Positions 25,042 to 35,689 of a DNA stretch of 49,825 nucleotides are shown one piece after another (positions within the stretch are counted from its first letter, which is position 1; each line of letters opens with the position of its first letter). This stretch comes from Fidelibacterota bacterium. Lineage in GTDB: Bacteria > Pseudomonadota > Alphaproteobacteria > Rhodospirillales > Rhodospirillaceae. The position numbers and the translations under genes are program-made. The stretch lies in contig CANJPG010000018.1 in the NCBI GenBank assembly GCA_947476065.1, forward strand, positions 1 through 49,825, read 5' to 3'. The notes below the pieces were generated by a model, which was not told the origin of the DNA, ran no database searches, and saw only the letters and a program-made list of their open reading frames with translations.

Positions 25042-26455
25042 TCCGCTCGTTATTGCCGCCACGGAAGGCCAGCACCGTACCGTTGTCGCGGTGAACGCCG
25101 CTGCCGCCGCGCGCGGAATCGCGGCGGGCATGGCTTTAGCCCGTGCCCGCGTCATCGACCCTCAGGTGAATGTTGAAGCGGCGCGTCCCCTGGATGATGC
25201 CCGCGCCCTGGATCGCCTGACCGTGCAGATGCTGCGCTTCAGTCCTCTGGTCTCGCCCAGCCCGCCCGATGGACTATGGATCGATGCCACCGGTGTCGCA
25301 CATCTTTTTGGCGGCGAAGCCATGATGCTGGGCACCATAACCCGGCGCCTGCGCGCCTTGGGTTTTACCGCGCGCGTGGCCATCGCCGATACGCCAGGGG
25401 CCGCATGGGCCTGGGCGCATTATGGCCGCGGCGATCCGGTGCTGATGTGCGGCGCAGAAAAACACGCCTTGGACCGATTGTCCCTCAAAGCCCTGCGACT
25501 CGCCGATGCAACGGTACAGGCCCTGCGCCATGTCGGCCTCAAAAGCGTCGCCGATCTGCGTCAACTCCCCCGCGCAACAGTTCCCGTACGCTTTGGACGC
25601 GACGTGCTTCTGCGCCTTGATCAGGCGTTAGGACATGCGCCGGAAGCCATAACACCTATCCTGCCGCCTCTGGCCAAGCGCCGGCGTTTAAGCTTCGTCG
25701 AGCCCATCGCCACGCCGGAAGACCTTCAGCGCACCATCGATCATCTGACCGGCGAACTTTGTGCCGATCTGGAAAAAAGCCAGGAAGGGGCACGCCAGCT
25801 CGATCTCCTGTTCGAGCGCGTCGATGGGCGCATTGAAGCCTTGCGCATCCGCACCGCCCATCCCTCGCGCGATCCGCTGCACATGGCCAAGCTGCTCGGC
25901 GCCAAACTGACCGATGTCGATCCCGGCTTCGGCATCGAAGCCGCGGTGCTGACGGCTTGGCGCGTAGCGCCCCTACAAGCTACGCAACTTGCAACCGACG
26001 GCGGGAACACAGGAGAACGCAATCTTGGCGAACTGGTCGATCGTTTGATCAGCCGCGTCGGCGCCGACAACGTGTTCCGCATCACCCACATTGCCAGCGA
26101 CATCCCCGAACGCACTGCCGTCCCTGGCTCGCCCATGAAGCCTGTCGAGAATCTGTGGCCGAAAGATCTGCCGCGCCCCGTCCGGCTGCTGTCGCCGCCC
26201 GAGCCCATTCAAGTCATCGCGATGCTGCCAGACTATCCGCCGGCGAAATTCGTCTGGCGGCAACGCACCCACATCGTGCGCAGCGCCGACGGGCCCGAGC
26301 GCATTTTCGGCGAGTGGTGGCGGCACGCCTCGGAAGTGCGTGAAGTGCGCGACTATTTCCGCGTCGAGAACGATACCGGCGAGCGCTACTGGCTGTTCCG
26401 CGCCGAGCGGCCGGGCCAGGCGCATCATTGGTATCTGCATGGGATGTTCGCCTGA
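24938..26455 (+). CDS. imuB: ImuB, catalytically degenerate Y-family polymerase-like protein
   Basis: 505 residues from ATG 24938 (GAGG 6 nt upstream). M-R-R-V-I-S-V-F-L-P-H-W at 1-12 is the usual ImuB start, so the 104-nt overlap with imuA is real. The palm motif reads W-I-D-A-T-G-V-A-H-L (114-123) in place of the S-I-D-E-A-Y of active Y-family polymerases, and the N-terminal metal-binding acid is also missing. ImuB is a clamp-binding hub that brings DnaE2 and ImuA to the replication fork rather than a polymerase itself. The stop overlaps the dnaE2 start (TGATG). Confidence 0.93.
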   Translation: MRRVISVFLPHWTMDLRQRRLRQDNGLSSTARPDNPLVIAATEGQHRTVVAVNAAAAARGIAAGMALARARVIDPQVNVEAARPLDDARALDRLTVQMLRFSPLVSPSPPDGLWIDATGVAHLFGGEAMMLGTITRRLRALGFTARVAIADTPGAAWAWAHYGRGDPVLMCGAEKHALDRLSLKALRLADATVQALRHVGLKSVADLRQLPRATVPVRFGRDVLLRLDQALGHAPEAITPILPPLAKRRRLSFVEPIATPEDLQRTIDHLTGELCADLEKSQEGARQLDLLFERVDGRIEALRIRTAHPSRDPLHMAKLLGAKLTDVDPGFGIEAAVLTAWRVAPLQATQLATDGGNTGERNLGELVDRLISRVGADNVFRITHIASDIPERTAVPGSPMKPVENLWPKDLPRPVRLLSPPEPIQVIAMLPDYPPAKFVWRQRTHIVRSADGPERIFGEWWRHASEVREVRDYFRVENDTGERYWLFRAERPGQAHHWYLHGMFA

Positions 26456-29400
26456 TGACGCGCTATGCCGAGCTTCAGGTGACCAGCAATTATTCCTTCC
26501 TGCGCGGCGCCTCGTATCCCAAGGAAATGGTGGATAAGGCCATAGAACTTGGCCTTGCCGCCATCGCCATCACCGACCGCAACAGCGTTGCCGGCACCGT
26601 CAAAGCCTATGCCGCCGCGGACAAAAAGATCCCTCTGCTCATCGGCTGTCGGCTCGATCTAACCGACGGCCATAGCGTCCTGTGTTATCCGCAGCACCGC
26701 GCTGCCTATAGCCGCCTCACGCGCCTGCTAACTCTCGGCAAAAAACGCGCGAAAAAAGGCCAATGCCTTTTGACCTACGACGACGTCGCCGCCCATGGTG
26801 AAGGACAGATATTCATTGCCCTCGGCGATGAAGCCACGGAGAAATACGGCGCCTTTCTGCAAAAACTGCGCGGTGATTTCCGGAAAAGCACCTATCTCGC
26901 CCTCACGCGGCGTTTCCGTCCCAATGAAAACCAGCGCCTCGATACGCTCGCCGCAATGGCCCAGGACTTGCGTGTGTCAACCGTGGTGACCAACGACGTG
27001 CTTTATCACGTGCCCGAGCGGCGCATGCTGCAGGATGTGCTGACCTGCATCCGCCTGGGCAAAACCATCGATACGCTCGGCTATGAGCGCGAACGCTCGG
27101 CCGATCGGTTCCTGAAAACCCCGGCTGAAATGGTGCGGCTGTTTGCGTTGTATCCCGCAGCCGTCGAGCGCAGCTGCGAGATCGCCGAGCGCTGCCGCTT
27201 TTCCATGGACGAGCTGAAGTACCAGTATCCCGACGAACAGCTTATCCCGGGGCTTTCAGCCCAGCAGGCCTTGCGGCGGCTGACCTGGGAAGGGGCTTCG
27301 GACCGTTATCCCTCCGGCGTCTCCAAAAAAGTCGCCAAGAACGTCCGTGACGAACTCAAACTCATCGAGGAATTGAATTACGCCCCCTATTTTTTGACGG
27401 TTTGGCGCATCGTCAATTTTGCGCGCTCCAAGGAAATTCTCTGCCAAGGACGCGGCAGCGCCGCCAACTCTGCGGTGTGCTTCTGCTTAGGGATAACGGA
27501 AATGAACCCGGAAACATCCGAAGGTCTGTTCGCGCGCTTCATCAGCGCTGAACGGGGGGAGCCACCCGACATCGATGTCGACTTCGAGCATGAACGCCGC
27601 GAAGAAGTCATTCAGTGGATCTACCGGACCTACGGGCGCGATCATGCTGCACTTACAGCAACGGTCGTGCACTACCGCACACGGCGTTCTATTCGCGAAG
27701 TCGGCAAGGTCTTGGGCCTCACGGAGGACATCACAGCCATTATAGCAGGCACGGTATGGGGATGGTCTGAAGAAGGCATCGCCCACGACCGGGCGCGCAG
27801 CCTGGGCCTTGATCCCACCGACTGGCGCCTGCGGCTCACATTGAAGCTGGCCAAAGACATCACCGGCTTTCCCCGTCATCTCTCGCAGCATCCCGGCGGA
27901 TTTGTCATCAGCCGCGAGCGGCTGGACGACCTGGTGCCGGTGGAAAATGCCGCCATGGCGGACCGCACCGTTATCGCCTGGGACAAGGACGATATTGAAG
28001 TCATCCAGATGATGAAGGTCGATGTGCTCGGCCTCGGCATGTTGGGGTGCCTGCGCCGCGCGTTCGACCTACTGAAACAGCACAAGAACATGCCGCTATC
28101 CGTTGCCGCACTGCCGCCAGACGATCCGGTTGTCTACGACATGCTATGCAAGGCCGACAGCATTGGCGTGTTCCAGGTGGAAAGCCGCGCGCAGATGAAC
28201 ATGCTGCCGCGTTTAAAGCCGCGTAAAATTTATGACCTAGTGATTCAGGTGGCCATCGTCCGGCCTGGCCCAATTCAGGGCAATATGGTGCACCCTTACC
28301 TGAAGCGGCGCGCCGGCATTGAGAAGATTGTATATCCAATGCCCGAATTGGAACCGGTTCTGAACAAGACGCTAGGGATACCGCTGTTCCAGGAACATGC
28401 CATGAAGATCGCCATCGTCGGCGCGGGCTTCAGCCCCAGCGAAGCTGACCGGTTGCGCCGCGCCATGGCGACGTTCCGCAACGACGGCAAGGTGTCTGAA
28501 TTCCGCGACCCCTTCATCAGCGGCATGGTCAAGAACGGCTGCGCCCTGGAATTCGCCGAGCGCTGCTTCAGCCAGATCGAAGGCTTCGGCACCTATGGTT
28601 TCCCCGAAAGTCACGCCGCCTCTTTCGCCATTCTGGTCTACGCCTCATCCTGGGTGAAATGTCACCATCCGGATGTGTTTCTCTGCGCCATCCTCAACGC
28701 GCAGCCCTTAGGCTTCTACGCCCCGGCTCAATTGATCAGCGATGCCCGTGCCCACGATGTGGTGGTATTGCCGGCAGACATCAATGACAGTCACTGGGAT
28801 TGCACTCTGGAGCCGCAAACCAACGGCACGTTCGCCGTCCGCCTGGGCTTTCGTGTGATCAAGGGCATGACCGCCGAGGCTGCTAGCAAGCTGATCGCTG
28901 CGCGTCATGCGCCTTATGAAAACCTCGAAGATGTCTGGCAGCGCACGGAGATGCCGCTGCGCTACCTGGAGCTGCTGGCAGAAAGCGATACATGCGGCTC
29001 CGCGGGCATCGACCGGCGCCGGGCGCTATGGACGGTGCGGGCTCTGCGCAAACCGCTGCCGCTCTTTGCCGCTGCCGATAAACAACAGGCGCCATGGACG
29101 CCCGAACGCGCCGAGCCTGATGTGTGCCTCACCCCGTTGACCGACGGCGAGAACGTGCTGCAGGATTTTGCCATGACGTCTTTCTCCCTGCGCGCGCACC
29201 CTGTGCAGTTTCTGCGCCGCGACCTGACACAGGCCAAATGGCACGCCCTTGCTAGTTTGCAGAAGATGAGGAACGGCGACACCGCCCGTATCGCGGGGCT
29301 CGTGCTGGTGCGCCAGCGCCCCGGCTCGGCCAAGGGCATCGTCTTCATCACGCTGGAGGATGAAACCGGCCCGGGCAATCTCGTGGTCTGGCCGCAGTTT

Positions 29401-29652
29401 TTCCAGGACCACCGCGCGACCGTCATGGCCAGCCGCATGCTGGCCTGCGTCGGCAAAGTACAGAAAGAGGGCGATATCATCCACGTCGTCGTGCGCGAGC
29501 TGTACGATCTGACGCCATGGCTGCGTCACATTGGCGACATTGACTTAGAAGGCGGGGATTTGGAAAAGGATCCACCCATGCCGCCCGGCCGCGTGCTGGG
29601 CGGGGGACCCGCGGGTCCGCGCCTAAGGGTTAAAAGCCGCGACTTTCACTAG
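26455..29652 (+). CDS. dnaE2: DnaE2, error-prone C-family DNA polymerase
   Basis: 1065 residues from ATG 26455, overlapping the imuB stop by one base. The PHP domain is N-terminal (Y-A-E-L-Q-V-T-S-N-Y-S-F-L-R-G at about 4-18). The catalytic acids are in P-D-I-D-V-D-F (Asp374, Asp376) and M-M-K-V-D-V-L-G (Asp523), matching the DnaE active-site triad. An OB-fold near the C-terminus (about 940-1030) is present, while the long C-terminal tail of DnaE1 is absent. DnaE2 carries out error-prone bypass synthesis after DNA damage and needs ImuA and ImuB. The end (after about 1045) is a Pro/Gly-rich tail. Confidence 0.95.
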   Translation: MTRYAELQVTSNYSFLRGASYPKEMVDKAIELGLAAIAITDRNSVAGTVKAYAAADKKIPLLIGCRLDLTDGHSVLCYPQHRAAYSRLTRLLTLGKKRAKKGQCLLTYDDVAAHGEGQIFIALGDEATEKYGAFLQKLRGDFRKSTYLALTRRFRPNENQRLDTLAAMAQDLRVSTVVTNDVLYHVPERRMLQDVLTCIRLGKTIDTLGYERERSADRFLKTPAEMVRLFALYPAAVERSCEIAERCRFSMDELKYQYPDEQLIPGLSAQQALRRLTWEGASDRYPSGVSKKVAKNVRDELKLIEELNYAPYFLTVWRIVNFARSKEILCQGRGSAANSAVCFCLGITEMNPETSEGLFARFISAERGEPPDIDVDFEHERREEVIQWIYRTYGRDHAALTATVVHYRTRRSIREVGKVLGLTEDITAIIAGTVWGWSEEGIAHDRARSLGLDPTDWRLRLTLKLAKDITGFPRHLSQHPGGFVISRERLDDLVPVENAAMADRTVIAWDKDDIEVIQMMKVDVLGLGMLGCLRRAFDLLKQHKNMPLSVAALPPDDPVVYDMLCKADSIGVFQVESRAQMNMLPRLKPRKIYDLVIQVAIVRPGPIQGNMVHPYLKRRAGIEKIVYPMPELEPVLNKTLGIPLFQEHAMKIAIVGAGFSPSEADRLRRAMATFRNDGKVSEFRDPFISGMVKNGCALEFAERCFSQIEGFGTYGFPESHAASFAILVYASSWVKCHHPDVFLCAILNAQPLGFYAPAQLISDARAHDVVVLPADINDSHWDCTLEPQTNGTFAVRLGFRVIKGMTAEAASKLIAARHAPYENLEDVWQRTEMPLRYLELLAESDTCGSAGIDRRRALWTVRALRKPLPLFAAADKQQAPWTPERAEPDVCLTPLTDGENVLQDFAMTSFSLRAHPVQFLRRDLTQAKWHALASLQKMRNGDTARIAGLVLVRQRPGSAKGIVFITLEDETGPGNLVVWPQFFQDHRATVMASRMLACVGKVQKEGDIIHVVVRELYDLTPWLRHIGDIDLEGGDLEKDPPMPPGRVLGGGPAGPRLRVKSRDFH

Positions 29653-29739
29653 CGCAAAAGCCAACGGCGGAAGCCGGTTCCGTCGCCTGCGCGACATATC
29701 CCGAATTCCGCCGTGTGGACAAAGACTGAGGCGAGCGAT

Positions 29740-30060
29740 CTAGCCCTTGGCAGCCCAGGAATCACAATGGCCCATGGCGTTGGCCGGGCCGGTGAAGATC
29801 ATGCAATTGCCGCAGCCGTCACCTTTGGCTTCGAAGAAGCCGCAGCCGCCGCACGTCTGCTTGGGATCTTTGGACTTTTCAACGTAGTTCAGCGATTCAC
29901 GAATGCTCTTCTGGCCGCCATCCATATTGGCCATGTCGACGCACACTTTGTCTGCGGCCGCCGCCGTCTGCGCCGCCGCAGCTGCCAATAACACCCCGCC
30001 CAGCGGCAATTGAATGCCCCGTTCGAGTAATTTGCGCCGCGAAATATTGCCGTTCGACAT
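29740..30060 (-). CDS. High-potential iron-sulfur protein (HiPIP), Tat-exported
   Basis: 106 residues. A twin-arginine signal (S-R-R-K-L-L at 7-12) and a hydrophobic stretch precede the A-A-A-A-D cleavage region near 35. The mature part has the HiPIP cluster cysteines C70-x2-C73, C86 and C99, with C-D-S-W close to the classic W-C-A-S-W ending. Extra cysteines lie at 40 and 83, so which four bind the [4Fe-4S] cluster is not certain. HiPIPs carry electrons in the periplasm, for example between cytochrome bc1 and a reaction centre or an oxidase. Tat export fits a folded cofactor protein. The gene stands alone. Confidence 0.9.
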   Translation of the reverse strand: MSNGNISRRKLLERGIQLPLGGVLLAAAAAQTAAAADKVCVDMANMDGGQKSIRESLNYVEKSKDPKQTCGGCGFFEAKGDGCGNCMIFTGPANAMGHCDSWAAKG

Positions 30061-30482
30061 CTGCTGCTGTCCTTCCCTTGAACTAATCCGTCCACATCAG
30101 GTGGCCGGGCCTGTTTCAGCCTCGTTATGACTGTCTGCTAAGATTGCGCTCCAATTACGTCCGATCACGGGCTGATTTGTGTCTGGCTCTTGCGGCCGGG
30201 CCCCAACCGTGGATCGCACCTCCCCGGGCCGGGGCATACACCCCGCGGCGAGGGGGCAAGTCTACCGGCTCAGGAATCTAGCAACAACAAGGAATTGGCG
30301 CCCATATCGACCCTACGGCAGGACAAAAGACCTCAAATTGCCACCACCGGGAACAGCTCAGGCTAACGCCATGTTTGCGTTAACATTTCCGCCGCTTTGG
30401 GGTAAATATACCGCGCCTGAACATCAGATTGGGCGGGCCGCCTCCTTAGAGCCGGCAAACAGGCAACGCTGATATAGCATCC
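30061..30482. other. Intergenic region upstream of the polysaccharide operon
   Basis: About 420 bp between the minus-strand HiPIP and the first gene of the polysaccharide operon, presumably holding both promoters. A GC-rich palindrome CCCCGG-G-CCGGGG lies at 30222-30234. I see no JUMPstart/ops element, gene or RNA. Confidence 0.4.
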
Positions 30483-31454
30483 ATGTCGCAACACCCGTCC
30501 ATCGATAGCTACAGATCGTCCGCGGCTCCGCCACCCCTGGTCGCGGTTCTGTTGTGCACCTATCAGGGTGAGGATTTTCTGGCCGCGCAATTGAACTCCA
30601 TCGCCCGGCAGACTCACCGGCGCTGGAAGGTATGGGCCTCCGACGACGGCTCGCGAGACAAAACGCTCGCGATCCTCGCGCATTACAAAAAGCAGTGGGG
30701 CGACGCTTTGCTGTCAGTTCTGCCCGGGCCCCGGGCGGGCTTTGTCGCCAACTTCATGTCCCTGGCCTGCAATGCGGACATTCACGCCGACCACTATGCT
30801 TTCGCCGACCAGGACGACCTTTGGGAAAGCGACAAGATCGCCCGTGCCGTCGCATGGCTTGAAATCCTGCCGGCAGGCACACCCGCCCTATACATGTCGC
30901 GCACCCGCTTGATCGACGAAGACGGCGCCGAACTGGGCTTTGCGCCGCTGTTCACCGCCAAACCGCCGACCTTCGCCAACGCCATGGTGCAGAACATCGG
31001 CGGCGGCAACACCATGGTCTTCAACGCTGCCGCGCAAAAGCTTATCGCCGCCAATACCAAAGATGCCGGCATGGTCAGCCACGACTGGTGGGTCTATATG
31101 CTGGTCACCGGCGCCGGCGGCATGGCCTTCTATGACACCTATCCCGGCGTGCGCTATCGCCAGCACAGCGAAAATCTTGTCGGCAGCAATGCCGGATTCC
31201 TGGCGCGTCTGTGGCGCGCGGCACTGGTTTTTGGCGGGCGGTTCAAGGACTGGAGCGAGCGCAATGTGCGCAGCCTCACGCCCGTGCGGGAACTCCTGAC
31301 TCCGGAGAACCAGCGCATCTTCGACCAATTCGCCGCTGCGCGGTCTGGACCTCTGCCCTTGCGGCTTCTGGCGCTCCGGCGGTCCGGCGTGCATCGCCAG
31401 GGTTTTATCGATAATATCGGGCTTTACGTCGCGGCTCTCTTCAACAGGCTCTAA
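30483..31454 (+). CDS. Glycosyltransferase family 2, rhamnosyltransferase-like
   Basis: 323 residues, GT-A fold. [11 protein letters not shown] (20-30) opens the nucleotide-binding domain, A-S-D-D-G-S-R-D (52-59) and A-D-Q-D-D-L-W (110-116) supply the metal- and UDP/dTDP-binding acids, and a later H-S-E-N-L-V-G segment closes the domain. The D-Q-D-D-L-W form is frequent in rhamnosyltransferases of O-antigen clusters. It would transfer a sugar, probably rhamnose from the dTDP-Rha made by the next four genes, to a lipid-linked acceptor in the cytoplasm. It is the first gene of the operon; rmlB starts 5 bp after its stop. Confidence 0.9.
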   Translation: MSQHPSIDSYRSSAAPPPLVAVLLCTYQGEDFLAAQLNSIARQTHRRWKVWASDDGSRDKTLAILAHYKKQWGDALLSVLPGPRAGFVANFMSLACNADIHADHYAFADQDDLWESDKIARAVAWLEILPAGTPALYMSRTRLIDEDGAELGFAPLFTAKPPTFANAMVQNIGGGNTMVFNAAAQKLIAANTKDAGMVSHDWWVYMLVTGAGGMAFYDTYPGVRYRQHSENLVGSNAGFLARLWRAALVFGGRFKDWSERNVRSLTPVRELLTPENQRIFDQFAAARSGPLPLRLLALRRSGVHRQGFIDNIGLYVAALFNRL

Positions 31455-31459
31455 AAATA

Positions 31460-32518
31460 ATGACGATTTTGGTAACGGGCGGCGCCGGATTTATCGGCGC
31501 CAACTTTGTGATGGATTGGCTGGCGGCTGGCAATGAGCCCGTCGTCAACTACGACAAGCTGACCTATGCCGGCAACCTTGAGAACCTCGCAAGCCTCAAG
31601 GGCAATAACCGCCACATCTTCGTGCAGGGCGACATCGGCGATTACGATCAGGTCCTGCAGACCCTGGCGCAGCATAAACCCCGCGCCGTGCTGAACTTCG
31701 CTGCGGAATCCCATGTGGACCGTTCGATCCACAGCCCCGAGGACTTCATCCAGACCAACATCGTTGGCACCTACCGCCTGCTGGAAGCCGTGCGCGCCCA
31801 TTTCACGGGACTTTCCGCCCCCGACAAATCCGCCTTCCGTTTGCTGCATGTCTCAACCGATGAAGTCTACGGCTCGCTCGGCTTCGAAGACCCGGCCTTC
31901 ACCGAAGAGCACACCTATCAACCGAACAGCCCCTACTCCGCCTCCAAAGCCGCCTCGGACCATCTGGTGCGCGCCTACCACCACACCTATGGCTTGCCGG
32001 TGATGACTACCAATTGCTCCAACAATTACGGACCCTATCAATTTCCGGAAAAACTGATCCCGCTGATGATCCACAACGCTCTCATCGGCAAACCGCTGCC
32101 GATTTATGGCGATGGCCTCAACGTGCGCGATTGGCTGTATGTCGGCGACCACTGCAGCGCGATCTGCGTCGTGCTGGAGCGGGGCAAGGTCGATGAGACC
32201 TACAACATCGGCGGCTGGAACGAGATGTCTAACATCGCCGTCGTGCATACGCTCTGCGACATCCTCGATGCCGAGAAGCCGCGCGCCGATGGCGCCTCTT
32301 ACCGCACGCAGATCACTTTCGTCGCCGACCGGCCCGGACACGACCGCCGCTACGCCATCGACGCCACCAAGATCGACCGCGACCTCGGATGGAAGCCCGC
32401 CCAAACTTTCGAGACGGGGATCAGACGCACTGTGCGCTGGTATCTGGACAATCAGCCTTGGGTCAAAAATGTCACCAGCGGCGCCTACCGCGCGTGGGTC
32501 GCGGCGCAGTATCAATAG
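31460..32518 (+). CDS. rmlB: dTDP-glucose 4,6-dehydratase
   Basis: 352 residues. The NAD-binding G-G-A-G-F-I-G is at 7-13, the catalytic S-T-D-E (142-145) and the Tyr169/Lys173 pair (Y-S-A-S-K) are all in place, and the D-W-L-Y-V-G-D-H segment lies near 216-223. It converts dTDP-glucose to dTDP-4-keto-6-deoxyglucose, the second step of dTDP-L-rhamnose synthesis, in the cytoplasm. The other three steps follow in the order D, A, C. Confidence 0.97.
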   Translation: MTILVTGGAGFIGANFVMDWLAAGNEPVVNYDKLTYAGNLENLASLKGNNRHIFVQGDIGDYDQVLQTLAQHKPRAVLNFAAESHVDRSIHSPEDFIQTNIVGTYRLLEAVRAHFTGLSAPDKSAFRLLHVSTDEVYGSLGFEDPAFTEEHTYQPNSPYSASKAASDHLVRAYHHTYGLPVMTTNCSNNYGPYQFPEKLIPLMIHNALIGKPLPIYGDGLNVRDWLYVGDHCSAICVVLERGKVDETYNIGGWNEMSNIAVVHTLCDILDAEKPRADGASYRTQITFVADRPGHDRRYAIDATKIDRDLGWKPAQTFETGIRRTVRWYLDNQPWVKNVTSGAYRAWVAAQYQ

Positions 32519-32536
32519 AACCGCCAATACAATCGG

Positions 32537-33436
32537 ATGACGATGAAGATTCTTCTGCTCGGCGCGAACGGGCAAGTCGGTTGGGAGTTGCAGCGCTCAC
32601 TTGCCGCCTTGGGCGATGTGATGGCACACGGCCGCGCCACCGCCGATCTTGCCGATCTTGATGCCTTGCGCGACGTCGTGCGTGCGGCCAAGGCGGACGT
32701 CATCGCCAATGCCGCAGCCTATACCGCGGTCGACAAGGCGGAGTCCGAACCCGAGCTCGCCATGCTTATCAACGCGACCGCCGTCGGCCTTCTGGCGGAA
32801 GAGGCCAAACGCAGCAATGCCCTATTGATCCACTACTCAACGGACTACGTATTCGACGGCACAAAAACCGCGCCCTACGTCGAAACGGACGTCGCCAATC
32901 CTCTGAGCCTTTACGGCCGCAGCAAATACGCCGGCGAAGAAGCTGTACGTGCATCCGGTGCGCGCCATTTGATTTTTCGCACAAGCTGGGTCTACGCGCC
33001 GCGGGGCCACAATTTTCCGCGAACCATGCTCAAGTTTGCGCGTACGCGTGATGAACTGCGCGTGGTGGACGACCAGATCGGCGCCCCGACAAGTGCGGAA
33101 CTGATCGCCGATGTGACTGCCCAGGCGCTTCACCGGCTGTCGGATGACAAGCTTGGCACCTATCATGTGACCGCCACCGGCGCGGCCAGCTGGCACGCCT
33201 ATGCACAGCGACTGCTCCAGCTCGCGGTGGCAAGGGGTTACGTGTTGAAATCCACGCCCGATCGGGTCAAAGCCATTCCCACCGTCGACTACCCGACGCC
33301 CGCCAAACGCATTGCCAATTCCCGTCTGGCGACCGATAAGGTGCGGGCCGCCTTCGAACTTGCGCTACCGCGCTGGGACGCTGGCCTGGACCGGTTCCTC
33401 GACGAACTTCCGCAAGAAAGCCCGACCGCATCATGA
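32537..33436 (+). CDS. rmlD: dTDP-4-dehydrorhamnose reductase
   Basis: 299 residues. NAD(P)-binding G-A-N-G-Q-V-G (9-15), S-T-D-Y-V-F-D-G (101-108) and the catalytic Tyr126/Lys130 pair (Y-G-R-S-K) identify RmlD, which makes dTDP-L-rhamnose in the last step of the pathway. ATG 32543 is an alternative start two codons later. The stop overlaps the rmlA start by ATGA (33433-33436). Confidence 0.96.
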   Translation: MTMKILLLGANGQVGWELQRSLAALGDVMAHGRATADLADLDALRDVVRAAKADVIANAAAYTAVDKAESEPELAMLINATAVGLLAEEAKRSNALLIHYSTDYVFDGTKTAPYVETDVANPLSLYGRSKYAGEEAVRASGARHLIFRTSWVYAPRGHNFPRTMLKFARTRDELRVVDDQIGAPTSAELIADVTAQALHRLSDDKLGTYHVTATGAASWHAYAQRLLQLAVARGYVLKSTPDRVKAIPTVDYPTPAKRIANSRLATDKVRAAFELALPRWDAGLDRFLDELPQESPTAS

Positions 33437-34326
33437 GCGACACGAAAAACCGCAAAGGCATCATTCTGGCGGGCGGCGCCGGCACCCGCCTGCATCCGGC
33501 GACGCTGGTCGTCTCTAAGCAGTTGTTGCCAGTCTTCGACAAACCGATGATCTATTACCCACTGTCGACGTTGATGTTGGCCGGCATTCGCGACATTCTC
33601 ATTATCTCCACGCCGCAGGACACACCGCGCTTCGAGCAGTTGCTGGGAACCGGCGCGCAATGGGGCCTCAATCTCACCTATGCAGTACAGCCATCGCCCG
33701 ACGGGCTCGCTCAGGCTTTCATCATCGGCGAGAAATTTTTGAATGGTGCGCCTTCGACGCTTGTCTTGGGCGATAACATTTTTTACGGGCACGATCTTGC
33801 GCGGCTGTTGGACTCCGCCGACAGCAAGACCACCGGCGCGACCGTTTTTGCCTATCACGTGCATGATCCAGAGCGTTACGGCGTCGTCGAATTCGACGAT
33901 AGTGGCAAGGCGATCAGCCTGGAAGAAAAACCGAAGCAGCCGAAGTCGAGCTACGCCGTGACCGGGCTGTACTTTTATGACGGCGGCGTTTCGGCCCGCG
34001 CCAAGTCGCTGAAGCCCTCGCCGCGCGGCGAGTTGGAGATCACCGACCTCAACCGGCTCTATCTCGATGCCGGCACCATGTCGGTCGAGATCATGGGACG
34101 CGGCTACGCCTGGCTCGACACCGGCACGCATGAGTCGATGCTCGAGGCCAGCCAGTTCATCGCCACGCTCGAACGCCGCCAGGGCATGAAAGTTTCGTGC
34201 CCGGAAGAAATCGCCTTCCGCCAGAAATGGATCGATGCGCCGGCCCTCGAGAAACTGGCCCAGCCTTTGGCTAAGAACGATTACGGTCGTTACCTCAAAA
34301 GCCTTTTGACCGAGCGCCGGTTCTGA
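33433..34326 (+). CDS. rmlA: Glucose-1-phosphate thymidylyltransferase
   Basis: 297 residues, the usual short RmlA length. The nucleotidyltransferase signature G-G-A-G-T-R-L-H-P is at 14-22, with Lys29 and D-K-P at 36-38; D-N-I-F-Y-G-H-D is near 113-120. It forms dTDP-glucose from dTTP and glucose-1-phosphate, the first step of the rhamnose pathway and the usual point of feedback inhibition by dTDP-rhamnose. Coupled to rmlD upstream and rmlC downstream by overlapping start and stop codons. Confidence 0.97.
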   Translation: MSDTKNRKGIILAGGAGTRLHPATLVVSKQLLPVFDKPMIYYPLSTLMLAGIRDILIISTPQDTPRFEQLLGTGAQWGLNLTYAVQPSPDGLAQAFIIGEKFLNGAPSTLVLGDNIFYGHDLARLLDSADSKTTGATVFAYHVHDPERYGVVEFDDSGKAISLEEKPKQPKSSYAVTGLYFYDGGVSARAKSLKPSPRGELEITDLNRLYLDAGTMSVEIMGRGYAWLDTGTHESMLEASQFIATLERRQGMKVSCPEEIAFRQKWIDAPALEKLAQPLAKNDYGRYLKSLLTERRF

Positions 34327-34871
34327 TGAAAGCCACGCGTCTCAAGATCCCGGACCTCGTCCTCCTGGAGCCGAAAGTCTTCGGCGACTCCCGCGGCTTC
34401 TTTTTTGAAAGCTATAACCAGCGTGTCTTTCGTGACGTCACCGGCCAGGAGCCGGTGTTTGTGCAGGACAATCACTCCCGCTCGGTAAAGGGCGTGCTGC
34501 GCGGCCTGCACTACCAGATCAAGCAGACCCAGGGCAAACTTGTGCGCGTGCTGGACGGCGAGGTATTCGATGTCGCCGTGGATATCCGCAAATCTTCGCC
34601 GACCTACGGCCAATGGGCGGGAGAAGTCCTGTCCGCCGAAAACAAAAAAGAATTGTGGATTCCCCCCGGCTTTGCGCACGGCTTCCTCGTGCTGTCCGGC
34701 TCCGCCGACTTCTTCTACAAGGCCACGGATTACTGGGCGCCTGAGTACGAGCGGTTTATCGCCTGGAACGATCCAGCTATCGGCATCCAATGGCCGTGGC
34801 AGGGCGAGCCGACGCTGTCGGGCAAAGATCAAAACGCGCTGCCGCTGTCCCAGGCCGAGACCTTCGATTGA
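34326..34871 (+). CDS. rmlC: dTDP-4-dehydrorhamnose 3,5-epimerase
   Basis: 181 residues, cupin fold. F-G-D-S-R-G-F-F-F-E-S-Y (19-30), the catalytic histidine His62 in R-G-L-H-Y-Q, and the G-F-A-H-G-F segment near 118-123 are diagnostic. It epimerises C3 and C5 of the keto sugar, the third step to dTDP-L-rhamnose. Start and stop each overlap the neighbour by one base (TGATG). Confidence 0.96.
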   Translation: MKATRLKIPDLVLLEPKVFGDSRGFFFESYNQRVFRDVTGQEPVFVQDNHSRSVKGVLRGLHYQIKQTQGKLVRVLDGEVFDVAVDIRKSSPTYGQWAGEVLSAENKKELWIPPGFAHGFLVLSGSADFFYKATDYWAPEYERFIAWNDPAIGIQWPWQGEPTLSGKDQNALPLSQAETFD

Positions 34872-35689
34872 TGGCCCCGGCCTCCGCATCGCCGCGCGAG
34901 ATCATCGCCAGTTTTTGGCGCAACCGCGCGCTGATCGCCATGCTGGCCAAACGCGACGCGCTGGGACGGTACCGGGGTTCTGTCCTCGGTCTTGCCTGGT
35001 CGTTCTTCAATCCGCTGCTGATGCTGCTGGTTTACACCTTCGTTTTTAGCGGCATTTTCAAAACCCGCTGGAGCGCCACCGAAAGCTCGACGTCGGAATA
35101 TGCCCTGGTGTTGTTCGCGGGCCTTCTGTTGTTCACGCTGTTCGCCGAGTGCCTGACGCGCGCGCCGTCGCTGGTGCTGGCCAATGTGAACTACGTCAAA
35201 AAGGTCGCCTTTCCGCTCGATATTCTGCCTTGGGTGGCCTTTGGCGCGGCCCTGTTCCATCTCGCGATCGGCCTTGTGGTCTGGCTGATCTTCTATCTCT
35301 CGCTGTTCGGAGCTCCCCCGGCGACTGCTTTGCTGCTGCCGGTTGTCGTCGCGCCCCTCGCGCTGACCATCCTCGGTTTCTCGTGGCTGCTCGCGGCCTT
35401 GGGCGTGTATTTGCGCGATGTTGGCCAGATCGTCGGCATTCTCACCTCGGCGCTCATTTTCCTCTCGCCGATCTTTTATCCGCTAACGGCTCTGCCTGAA
35501 AACATCCGCCCCCTGCTCTACCTCAATCCGCTGACGCTCGCGGTGGAGCAGGCCCGCGGCGTCTTGATTTGGGGAAACCTGCCAGACTGGCGCAGCTACG
35601 GCCTTTTCCTGATCAGCGGCCTCGTCATCGCCTGCCTGGGCTTTGCCTTCTTCCAGAAGACACGCAAAGGATTTGCCGATGTCCTCTGA
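34871..35689 (+). CDS. wzm: ABC polysaccharide exporter, permease
   Basis: 272 residues, six predicted membrane helices, ABC2-type exporter family. The N-terminal amphipathic stretch with K-R-D-A-L-G-R-Y-R-G-S-V-L-G (about 27-40) and the F-P-L-D-I-L-P segment near 114-120 are typical of Wzm/KpsM permeases. With Wzt it moves an undecaprenyl-linked, completed glycan across the inner membrane. TGATG overlap with rmlC and an 11-nt overlap with wzt. Confidence 0.93.
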   Translation: MAPASASPREIIASFWRNRALIAMLAKRDALGRYRGSVLGLAWSFFNPLLMLLVYTFVFSGIFKTRWSATESSTSEYALVLFAGLLLFTLFAECLTRAPSLVLANVNYVKKVAFPLDILPWVAFGAALFHLAIGLVVWLIFYLSLFGAPPATALLLPVVVAPLALTILGFSWLLAALGVYLRDVGQIVGILTSALIFLSPIFYPLTALPENIRPLLYLNPLTLAVEQARGVLIWGNLPDWRSYGLFLISGLVIACLGFAFFQKTRKGFADVL

